Assembly: GCA_964476375.1 (NCBI GenBank)
Contig: CAYYZW010000187.1
Span: 1-6,157 of the forward strand
DNA from: SAT2750 sp964476375
GTDB lineage: Bacteria > Planctomycetota > Planctomycetia > Pirellulales > Pirellulaceae
Direction of reading: 5' to 3'
DNA length: 6,157 nt
Below are positions 1 to 6,054 of the stretch, piece after piece. Under the pieces are notes generated by a model, which saw only the letters and a list, made by a program, of their open reading frames with translations, made no database searches and was not told the origin of the DNA. Positions within the stretch are counted from its first letter, which is position 1. Each line of letters starts with the position of its first letter. Position numbers and translations under genes: made by a program.

Positions 1-1
1 C

Positions 2-2230
2 CTGGGTGCTTATTGCCTGGTCGCCGGTATCGGTAGTGGTGAACTGGTCGACCACTTGCTTGCCCAGACACAGTTACGACTGGTTGTTGTGGATCCGGAT
101 GCCGGAAAGATCAAGGCGCTCCGTGACCGATGCATGAAAGCAGGACTCTATGGGACTCGCCTGGCGGCACAGGTCGGGGAAATCGGATCGGCAGATTTAC
201 CCGTCTACTTTGCCGGCGTGATCGTTGCCGGCGAGCCATTCCGCGGGGACCTGGGTGCCCTTTACCGATCGCTGCGGCCCTATGGAGGACATGCCTATCT
301 CCCAACCGACCAGGATGTTCACGGGCGTATCGTGGGCATCGTGGAGGCCGGGGGACTTCCGGAAGCCAAGTTGAAATGGGAAGCCGGGATCTCCAGAATC
401 ACCCGCGCCGGGGCACTGGTCGGATCATCCAACTGGACCCACGAGTACGGTGACGCAGCCAACTCGCTGACGTCGAACGACCAGCTGGTCAAGGCACCAC
501 TTGGCGTCCTCTGGTTTGGTGGCCCTGCTGCAGCCGGCGAACTCTTCTACAACCGGCACTACTGGGCTCCGAGCATGGCCGTCATCGATGGGCGGATGTT
601 CATCGAGGGACCGCAGGTGTTTGCCGCCATCGATGTCTATACCGGGCGTGTTCTCTGGAAGATCCAACTGCCGGAAGGCACCAGTCCTGGCAGGCGAGGT
701 AACTTCTTCGAGCAGGTACGGGTTGGATTCCACTACGTGGTTGCCAGTGATTACATCTACTTTTCCGATGGGAACTCCTGCAAGCTACTCGATCCAGCTA
801 CCGGCAAGACGATCAAGGAGCTCACGCTCCCTTCCACCGAGCAGCGATGGGGCCGCATGCGGATCAGCAACGACCTGCTGGTGGCAACCATCTGGGAAAA
901 GAAAGACGGGGAAGACATGCCGGTCGCCATCCAGGCATTTGACCGCACCAGCGGCGAGCCCTACTGGCGTCATGAGGCGACGGTCAGCTGTCCGCTGGTC
1001 GCCATTGGGCCGGACAAGGTCTATTATTTCGACGGCGCCCTGAGCCACCTGTATGATGACTGGAAACGGAAGGGGCTGGTGCCAGAAGCCTCCAAGTACC
1101 GGGTTCTCAAGGCGATCGATACCCGTACCGGGAAACAGGTCTGGGAGCAGGTGACCGACCAGATTGTTACCTGGGTCGGTTTCTCTGAAACCGCCGATGT
1201 CCTGATCAGCTCGAACAAGAAGGGAATCGCGGCACGTTCCGGCACATCCGGAGAGGCTCTCTGGAAGAAAACTGCCGAGGGGAAGGGATTCAAGGGACAC
1301 CCGGAGAATCTCTGGGACCGGGTCATCCTCTGGAAAGACCGCATCATTGACCAGCGCGGTCCGGGGCTGTCCTATGATCTGAAGACCGGTGAACCGATCA
1401 CGCAAAAACACCCGATCACGGGTGAGGAGATCCCCTGGCAGTTCACCAAGGCAGGCCATCACTGCAACTACGCTGTCGCCAGCCCCCACCTGGTCACATT
1501 CCGGGCAGCCACCGCCGGCTTCCTGGACCTCGAATCCGGGACCACCGGTCGCCTGGAGGGTTTTCGCAGCGGTTGTCGTAACAGCCTGATCCCGGCCAAC
1601 GGTGTTTTAAATGCGCCGAACTTTGCCCACGGCTGTTCCTGCAGCTACAACCTCTTTACCTCGCTGGCCCTGGTCCATGTCCCCGACGTGGAACTATGGA
1701 CATACAGTGCCTACGAGAAACGTGACACGCCGGTCGACCGGGTGGGAATCAACCTGGGAGCTCCCGGCGACCGGATTGCCAAGAGCGGCACCATGTGGCT
1801 GGACTACCCCAATGTGGGAGGCCCATCGCCGGATGTCACCGTGCAGGTTTTCCCGCGGGCTCCCAGCTACTTCCGCAAGCATGCCAGCCAGGTGAAAGGT
1901 GAAGGCCTTGCCTGGGTCGCTGCCTCCGGCTGCAAGGACCTGGAGAGCCTGATCGTGACGACGTCGAAGGAGACGGAAAACAGAAACTACAAGGTCCGCC
2001 TCTTCTTTGCCGAACCGGAGTCGCTCTCGGAAGGGGACCGCGTGTTCGATGTGCTCCTGCAGGGCAAGCCCGTGCTGGAGAACTTCGATATTGTCCGCGA
2101 GGCGGGGGAATCCCAAAAGATCGTCGTCCGGGAGTTCCAGGTGGTTGCATCCGCGGGACGGCTGCAAATCAACCTGAAGCCCCAAAACGGGACACCCCTG
2201 CTGTGTGGGATTGAGCTGATTGCCCAGTAA
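2..2230 (+). CDS. SAM-methyltransferase-like / PQQ-type beta-propeller / malectin-like fusion protein (5' partial)
   Basis: The reading frame is open to the left edge, so the N-terminus is missing. A TTG at 56 is not a convincing start, because the frame upstream already encodes the SAM-binding glycine loop (GIGSG, residues 9-13 counted from base 2). Visible residues 1-742 divide as follows. Residues 1 to about 110 are a Rossmann methyltransferase-like fold, with the glycine loop followed by a beta strand ending in acidic D31 (LVVVDPD). Residues 145-150 hold a WTHEYG motif of a kind I associate with planctomycete propeller proteins. About seven blade motifs of the form D-x-x-[TS]-G-x-x-x-W lie between residues 209 and 520, for example AIDVYTGRVLW and AIDTRTGKQVW. 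A cysteine-bearing segment has C525, C545 and C547. From about residue 580 to the end is a malectin-like carbohydrate-binding fold, with YKVRLFFAEPE, GDRVFDVLLQG and a terminal CGIELIAQ. Neither enzymatic methyl transfer nor PQQ binding can be shown. Localisation is unknown because the signal region lies outside the window. The domain calls are firm; the function is unknown. Confidence 0.88.
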   Translation: MGAYCLVAGIGSGELVDHLLAQTQLRLVVVDPDAGKIKALRDRCMKAGLYGTRLAAQVGEIGSADLPVYFAGVIVAGEPFRGDLGALYRSLRPYGGHAYLPTDQDVHGRIVGIVEAGGLPEAKLKWEAGISRITRAGALVGSSNWTHEYGDAANSLTSNDQLVKAPLGVLWFGGPAAAGELFYNRHYWAPSMAVIDGRMFIEGPQVFAAIDVYTGRVLWKIQLPEGTSPGRRGNFFEQVRVGFHYVVASDYIYFSDGNSCKLLDPATGKTIKELTLPSTEQRWGRMRISNDLLVATIWEKKDGEDMPVAIQAFDRTSGEPYWRHEATVSCPLVAIGPDKVYYFDGALSHLYDDWKRKGLVPEASKYRVLKAIDTRTGKQVWEQVTDQIVTWVGFSETADVLISSNKKGIAARSGTSGEALWKKTAEGKGFKGHPENLWDRVILWKDRIIDQRGPGLSYDLKTGEPITQKHPITGEEIPWQFTKAGHHCNYAVASPHLVTFRAATAGFLDLESGTTGRLEGFRSGCRNSLIPANGVLNAPNFAHGCSCSYNLFTSLALVHVPDVELWTYSAYEKRDTPVDRVGINLGAPGDRIAKSGTMWLDYPNVGGPSPDVTVQVFPRAPSYFRKHASQVKGEGLAWVAASGCKDLESLIVTTSKETENRNYKVRLFFAEPESLSEGDRVFDVLLQGKPVLENFDIVREAGESQKIVVREFQVVASAGRLQINLKPQNGTPLLCGIELIAQ

Positions 2231-2240
2231 ACAGCGGGCA

Positions 2241-3566
2241 TTAACGGAAGCCGCCAGGGATCTTCAAGACGTGAAGCTTCTTGGCGGCAAACAGGTAAAG
2301 CTTGTCCCCTTCGCGCCAGGGGCTGATCAACCCGTCCCCCCCACTGTATTCTGCAAAACCCCGTGGATCGGGCTTGATGGTGATAAAGTCGTTGGTATAT
2401 CCATAGCGAACCCGTGGTACATCCGCCCCCTTGCGGCTCTCGGCCCAGACCACCAGGTAGCGATGTTTTCCGGCAGGATCCAGACCCAGGTAGCCAATAA
2501 ACGCGGGACGGTAGATACCGAGTGCCGCGTCAGGACCTGTCTTTGGACGAATCCTGGGGTTCTGCGGAAAGAAATTCCATGCTCGACCGTCCTTGGAGCG
2601 GGCAAAACCAACGCTGCAGAGACCGAGATTGTCAGTACCACGCATGAAGGCCAGCCATTCCCCGGTGGGAAGCCTCTGGATACTGTGGTAGGACGACGTG
2701 CCATACATCCACTCTTCCTTGGTCGTCGGCATCACCGGCAGGATGTCATGCACACTGACCTGGCCAATCGACTTGTCCTTGACGATTGTCCACTCGTGGG
2801 ATGAGAGATCGGGAGTCGTGGCCAGTGCCGTCATCTGGTTCCCGCCACCGGGAAAATTCGAATCCTCCTCCCACAACCTGTGAAAATGGTTGTAGTAATG
2901 GAAATACATGAACCACAGTTTCTCGTCCTCGTTCCAGACCACCGAGGGGCTGGAATAATGGGAGGGATCCCCCTCCTTGCCGGGAGCATGAGGATTGACA
3001 AGCACCATGCTGTGCTCGCGCTGGGGATCGATCTGCTTTAACTTCTGGTAGGGACCATCCACCTTGTCTCCAATCGCACAGCCAATCCCGGAGGTGGGGT
3101 CATGGTGCGCGAAATAAAGATAGTACTTGCCATCCGCATTCTCCCCACGGTCGTTGCGGACGACGGAAGGATATCCCACCGTGTCATCTTTCCTGGCCTC
3201 GACCGTCCAGGTGCTGTACTCCCAGGGTTCGCTCCGCCGCAGGATCTGGGTGGTTCGCACCGCGACCAGCGGAAGGTCTCCCTTCATGTCGGACAGGTCA
3301 ACGCACTTGAGGTTATTGGGGATCGCAGGATTTTTCACGTACTGCTGGTCCGCCAGGCTAAGCCGTTCCAGCGGGATAGTGGTCTGCTGCTTGTCATCAC
3401 GAATCAGTACCACCTTGCCGTCGCTGGCCGAAAGGAAGGTGGCCTGGATGGTGAATTGCCCGGTGATATCCTTCCATGTCCTTGGTGACTCTATCTTCTG
3501 ACCATGGGCTCGAGAGTCGATCGCAAAACAGGCCAGCACCATCAACATAATCAACCAGCGTTTCAT
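2241..3566 (-). CDS. Exported SHD1-domain protein with GH43/GH32-like five-bladed beta-propeller
   Basis: The frame extends up to an ATG at 3614, but I chose the ATG at 3566. It has a good Shine-Dalgarno sequence 5 bases upstream and begins a clear signal peptide: MKR, then hydrophobic residues 4-15, with a likely signal peptidase I site after SRA at residue 20. A weak lipobox-like VLAC at 10-13 makes a lipoprotein a less likely alternative. The protein is 441 residues. Residues about 28-77 match the SHD1 (Sla1 homology 1) domain: RTWKD, then F..ATFLSASDGKVVLI and IPLERLSLADQQYV. Residues about 90-441 look like a propeller of the GH43/GH32 type, with blade-like segments GYPSVVRND...GKYYLYFAHH (131-155), SPSVVWNEDEKLWFMYF (206-222), IYRPAFIGYL (351-360) and a terminal DKLYLFAAKKLHVLKI. 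I could not assign the catalytic acids, so hydrolase activity is only inferred. It lies 60 bp downstream of the ceramidase-like gene on the same strand, so the two are probably cotranscribed. Confidence 0.85.
   Translation of the reverse strand: MKRWLIMLMVLACFAIDSRAHGQKIESPRTWKDITGQFTIQATFLSASDGKVVLIRDDKQQTTIPLERLSLADQQYVKNPAIPNNLKCVDLSDMKGDLPLVAVRTTQILRRSEPWEYSTWTVEARKDDTVGYPSVVRNDRGENADGKYYLYFAHHDPTSGIGCAIGDKVDGPYQKLKQIDPQREHSMVLVNPHAPGKEGDPSHYSSPSVVWNEDEKLWFMYFHYYNHFHRLWEEDSNFPGGGNQMTALATTPDLSSHEWTIVKDKSIGQVSVHDILPVMPTTKEEWMYGTSSYHSIQRLPTGEWLAFMRGTDNLGLCSVGFARSKDGRAWNFFPQNPRIRPKTGPDAALGIYRPAFIGYLGLDPAGKHRYLVVWAESRKGADVPRVRYGYTNDFITIKPDPRGFAEYSGGDGLISPWREGDKLYLFAAKKLHVLKIPGGFR
2250..2288 (+). 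terminator. Long imperfect stem-loop at convergent gene junction (putative 3'-end structure)
   Basis: Outer arms GCCGCCA (2250-2256) and TGGCGGC (2282-2288) pair perfectly. Inner arms CTTCA (2262-2266) and TGAAG (2272-2276) also pair, around the loop AGACG. The five bases between them on each side (GGGAT and CTTCT) pair in plus-strand RNA as G-U, G-C, G-U and A-U with one U-C mismatch, so the whole element approximates a 17-position stem with one mismatch. The wobble pairs become mismatches in the minus-strand transcript, so the fold favours the rightward RNA, starting 20 bases after that gene's stop. It also encodes the last residues of the leftward gene. No T-tract follows on either strand, so classic intrinsic termination is not shown. 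It may instead protect a 3' end or be fortuitous. Confidence 0.4.
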
Positions 3567-3571
3567 GACAT

Positions 3572-3577
3572 TCCTCT
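3572..3577 (-). promoter_or_regulatory. Ribosome binding site for the SHD1/propeller gene
   Basis: On the minus strand AGAGGA ends 5 bases before the ATG at 3566. This supports the internal start over the upstream ATG at 3614 and places the signal peptide at the N-terminus. Confidence 0.6.
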
Positions 3578-3626
3578 TGAACCTTATTATAAGCACCGGC
3601 AAACCAGACTTCATGGCACAGGTCCC

Positions 3627-5000
3627 TTAGTCCCGCTTCAAGGCTTGGCGAATCTTCTCGAGCATCTGCTGTTCGGAGGGACCCGAGAATGAATAGGTCT
3701 GCTCGTAACCGCCCCTGTCGGTAAAGATCCGGTCACCTCCTATATATCCCATGCCGCAGTCCCCATAACCAGCCACGCAGATAAAACGGCCCGACTGCAT
3801 CTGCTGGGCTGCCAACTGGTACTGGACGAATGGCTCACCCGGCAGGTGTAGCAACTGGACATGGCCAATCGAGAGACAGCTTATTTCCACCGGAATACCG
3901 GCCTCGCAGCGGTCAATCCAGGCCAGCGTGATCGCTGCCTTGAGCCTCTTGGAATGATCCGCCGTCGTGTCCTGCAGAATTTCTTCATTTGCCGGACGAC
4001 GAAAGGAGGGGTCCGATCGCCGGTTCAGTACCAGGGGAACAACCGACCACTGGTACTGCCCCGTCTCCAGACGGACACGTTGGAGCCGGGACATGCTCTC
4101 TTCGATGCCCGCCTGCAAGCGGCTGGCCAGTTGCTCCCGTGCCTGGAGGGAGCCATCGTTGTACTTGCCCATCGCCACGTCTCCCCCACAGCCGGTGAAA
4201 TAGAGATGGAATGCACCTGTCTGTTTTTCCAGGTCGGCACGAACGATCCCCGGGATATCAAAGCTGGCACGTCCGTCCCCGTAATAGCTCATCGGGTGAG
4301 TGGCATAATAATGAAGGCATAGAACCAGCCGTTGGCGCTGAAAAAATGCCACCGTGCGGACATCGGGATCGATCCTCCCTTCCGGTAATGCTCGCAACTC
4401 AGGGGACCCCCTGGTACTGCTGCTTCGCCCCTGGATCGATCCATCTTCTTTTTCCAGCCGGCGGCTGGAGGCCACGCGTTCCACGGTCGCCTTCCCACTG
4501 GCAAGATGCGTCACCGCCTGCTTGCGGCCAGGGGCTGTCCGGACTGCTAATGCAATTCGCCGGCCGGTCTCGGACAGGTAACCCGCCGTGGCAACCCGCC
4601 GCGGGTCGTTCCTGTCCAGTTGCAGTCGCTGGGCGGCAGTGGAAATGGCTGGTGCCGAATGCTGGTGCAGGCAATGGACAAAGACATGCGAGGGGGAAAT
4701 ACCCGCTGCCTCCGCAATCACCTCGCGAAGAAAATTGTAAGACTCGTTATGAACCTCCATCCAGTCCAGTGTGCAAAGGACCACTCTCCTTTGGCCATCG
4801 TCCAGTACCAGGCCGCGTGCCAGCAGGGGATGCTCCATGGTCGTGAGCTCGGGAATAACCCCAAGACCAACCGGACGGCCCAGGGGTGGAGTAATATCGA
4901 CCGAGAAGGTCGACACCTCCAGCCGGGTGGCCGAAGCGTCACCAGGAACAAGAGCGTGAAGACCCAGCAGGAGAACAAACAGCAAACGCACGTTTTTCAT
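3627..5000 (-). CDS. Exported neutral/alkaline ceramidase-like protein, nucleophile serine apparently replaced
   Basis: I chose the ATG at 5000 over the ATG at 5021. It follows a GGTGGA ribosome-binding-like sequence and gives a textbook signal peptide: MKNVR, then hydrophobic residues 6-18, with cleavage after ASA at residue 24. The 457-residue protein resembles the N-terminal catalytic domain of neutral ceramidases, metal-dependent amidases that cleave the ceramide N-acyl bond. Matching elements in order are VDITPPLG near residue 34, HCLHQHSAP (H112 and H114, like the HTHSGP zinc motif), EGRIDPDVRTVAFF near 207, YYATHPMS (H235, second zinc histidine), LPGEPF (E389) and GYIGGD (Y419, zinc tyrosine). 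The nucleophile position reads GCGGDVAMGKYNDG, with A276 where Pseudomonas ceramidase has Ser in GDVSPN. It lacks the C-terminal immunoglobulin-like domain of full ceramidases. The substrate is unknown; a planctomycete-specific hydrolase or a binding protein are both possible. It is the first gene of a probable two-gene leftward unit. Confidence 0.85.
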   Translation of the reverse strand: MKNVRLLFVLLLGLHALVPGDASATRLEVSTFSVDITPPLGRPVGLGVIPELTTMEHPLLARGLVLDDGQRRVVLCTLDWMEVHNESYNFLREVIAEAAGISPSHVFVHCLHQHSAPAISTAAQRLQLDRNDPRRVATAGYLSETGRRIALAVRTAPGRKQAVTHLASGKATVERVASSRRLEKEDGSIQGRSSSTRGSPELRALPEGRIDPDVRTVAFFQRQRLVLCLHYYATHPMSYYGDGRASFDIPGIVRADLEKQTGAFHLYFTGCGGDVAMGKYNDGSLQAREQLASRLQAGIEESMSRLQRVRLETGQYQWSVVPLVLNRRSDPSFRRPANEEILQDTTADHSKRLKAAITLAWIDRCEAGIPVEISCLSIGHVQLLHLPGEPFVQYQLAAQQMQSGRFICVAGYGDCGMGYIGGDRIFTDRGGYEQTYSFSGPSEQQMLEKIRQALKRD

Positions 5001-5004
5001 CAGA

Positions 5005-5010
5005 TCCACC
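5005..5010 (-). promoter_or_regulatory. Ribosome binding site for the ceramidase-like gene
   Basis: GGTGGA on the minus strand lies 4 bases before the ATG at 5000 and differs from GGAGGA at one base. It is stronger than anything before the alternative ATG at 5021 (CCTGGGT), so it helps decide the start. Confidence 0.45.
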
Positions 5011-5066
5011 GGTAAAATCATACCCAGGGGACGAGGGCATCTCGAAATAGAATCCTACCTCATTGG

Positions 5067-5088
5067 CGCCGCATATTCTGCCGCGGCG
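5067..5088. repeat. Inverted repeat in the divergent promoter region
   Basis: Arms CGCCGC (5067-5072) and GCGGCG (5083-5088) are perfect inverted copies around a 10-base AT-richer centre. A second pair, CATTG (5061-5065) and CAATG (5099-5103), flanks it less symmetrically. It could be an operator or an mRNA leader hairpin of the leftward unit, or chance in GC-rich DNA. Confidence 0.35.
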
Positions 5089-5124
5089 AACTCGTCCGCA
5101 ATGGTTATTTGATTCACAACGCTT

Positions 5125-5137
5125 TGCCCAAGGGGCA
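5125..5137. repeat. Short inverted repeat in the divergent promoter region
   Basis: TGCCC (5125-5129) and GGGCA (5133-5137) are inverted copies separated by AAG. The element sits 71 bases before the start of the rightward gene, a plausible operator position, but it is short enough to be chance. Confidence 0.25.
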
Positions 5138-5208
5138 TCTGACCGGTAAACTGGAAGCTGCAAGAGTGAACACCGTCCATTCGCATGATTGCTCCGAAAG
5201 CCTGAAAA

Positions 5209-6054
5209 ATGTGGGTTATCAACGCTCTTTGTTTCCTCCTCACCGCCAGCTGCTTTGTGCTGCTTTGTTTTGTGTCACGAAAGATGGCTCATCGAATCCA
5301 TACTGCATCCAAGGAACATGGACTCGCCTTTTTCAGGGATCCGGATGCTCGACGCATCTCGCAGATTCTGATTGTCGTGATGTTCATCATGGGCCTGGGA
5401 CTGGAGGGGATGGGAGTCCCCCTGGGATCCGGCGTCAATAGCTTTTCCTGGTGGAAATACCTGCTCCTGCTCGGCCTGATTGCGAGCCTGGTTCCGGATC
5501 TCAAGATAGATGTGAAGACAGTAATTGGAGAAATAACGACAAGTACCCGTGATCTTATCAAGGCAATCAAGCCCGAAAAGAAAAATGTCAGCGCCATGCC
5601 AGAGACTCCTGGCCAGCACCCCAATCAACCTGGCCAGAGTCCGGGCATGACGAATCAACATCAGTCATGGACGCCCGAGGAGGTTGTCGACCTCGGTGAA
5701 TTCATCGACGACGGCGAGGAAGTCGATATCACAAATGATTTCAGGCCCCTGATGGAAGATGATGAAGACGTGAAAATCGTCGCGGCGGGTGGTGACAATA
5801 CAGACCATGAAGACATGGTGGACCTGAATAGTGTCTCGGGAAAGGAAGAAGCCAGGCCGGACCAGGACCATCAAGAGGATGCCGTGGACCTGGGTAACTT
5901 CGCAGACCTGAAGGTGGAAGAGACCCCCTCGATGGAGGATCTGGACCTGCAAGATCTAGTACCTGCTGAATCCGAGCAGACTTCATCGACTCACGAGGAA
6001 ACAGACCACGAGGGTGAGGATGACATGCGAGAATTCCTGAAGGACTTCTCCTAG
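5209..6054 (+). CDS. Unrecognised three-helix membrane protein with long acidic repeat tail
   Basis: I do not recognise this 281-residue protein. The ATG at 5209 is the furthest upstream start, because an in-frame TGA sits at 5203; the ribosome binding site is weak. Predicted membrane helices are at about residues 5-23, 50-68 and 80-97. Residues 24-49 between helices 1 and 2 carry seven Arg/Lys against three acids, and 98-125 are also basic, so the positive-inside rule puts the N-terminus outside and both the loop and the C-terminal tail in the cytoplasm. Residues about 128-153 are a Pro/Gln/Asn-rich linker. Residues 154-281 are strongly acidic (about 45 Asp/Glu against 7 Lys/Arg) and probably disordered, with repeated short motifs of the VDLG.F type. 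It is transcribed away from the ceramidase-like gene and has no visible partner downstream. An adaptor or scaffold that binds a cytoplasmic partner through its tail is one guess; a cation- or protein-binding tail is another. It has no cysteines or histidine clusters that suggest an enzyme. Confidence 0.75.
   Translation: MWVINALCFLLTASCFVLLCFVSRKMAHRIHTASKEHGLAFFRDPDARRISQILIVVMFIMGLGLEGMGVPLGSGVNSFSWWKYLLLLGLIASLVPDLKIDVKTVIGEITTSTRDLIKAIKPEKKNVSAMPETPGQHPNQPGQSPGMTNQHQSWTPEEVVDLGEFIDDGEEVDITNDFRPLMEDDEDVKIVAAGGDNTDHEDMVDLNSVSGKEEARPDQDHQEDAVDLGNFADLKVEETPSMEDLDLQDLVPAESEQTSSTHEETDHEGEDDMREFLKDFS
5677..5958 (+). repeat. Degenerate acidic VDL motif repeats in the membrane-protein tail
   Basis: Three copies fit E-[ED]-x-V-D-L-[GN]-x-[FV]: EEVVDLGEF (residues 157-165), EDMVDLNSV (201-209) and EDAVDLGNF (223-231). 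A fourth, shorter variant is EDLDLQDL (243-250). The codons differ between copies, so this is a protein-level repeat rather than a recent DNA duplication. Confidence 0.6.

Larger units (their letters stand above)
5001..5208. promoter_or_regulatory. Divergent intergenic region, likely holding both promoters
   Basis: These 208 bases lie between the start of the leftward ceramidase-like gene and the start of the rightward membrane-protein gene, so promoters for both should be here. I find no convincing -35/-10 pair on either strand. Small inverted repeats at 5067-5088 and 5125-5137 are the only visible structure. Short open frames crossing the region have no ribosome binding site or recognisable protein and are not called. 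Confidence 0.5.

Noticed and set aside
56..58. TTG at 56 as the start of the first gene
   Set aside because: The frame is open to base 2 and the upstream codons encode the methyltransferase glycine loop, so the true start lies outside the window.
785..1489. Long minus-strand open frame (234 codons) inside the first gene
   Set aside because: It is antisense to a well-supported propeller coding region, has no recognisable domain and reflects low stop-codon frequency in GC-rich DNA.
3567..3614. N-terminal extension of the SHD1/propeller protein from the ATG at 3614
   Set aside because: The extension puts 16 residues before a good signal peptide, while the ATG at 3566 has its own well-placed ribosome binding site.
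4454..4468. Perfect 15-base palindrome (CCAGCCG-G-CGGCTGG) near a T-run
   Set aside because: It lies inside the ceramidase-like gene, the T-run precedes rather than follows it in the plus direction, and GC-rich coding DNA produces such palindromes by chance.
4211..4846. Plus-strand open frame (211 codons) antisense to the ceramidase-like gene
   Set aside because: The composition is Pro/Arg/Ser/Gly-rich without domain features, and the opposite strand carries conserved motifs.
5109..5441. Plus-strand open frame overlapping the start of the membrane-protein gene
   Set aside because: It lacks a ribosome binding site and any coherent domain, and it overlaps the better-supported frame with membrane helices.
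5701..6051. F-x-D and F-x-x-D sequences in the acidic tail (FID, FAD, FLKD) as possible NPFxD-like ligands for the neighbouring SHD1 domain
   Set aside because: None has the NPF core, and the predicted topology puts the tail in the cytoplasm while the SHD1 protein is exported.
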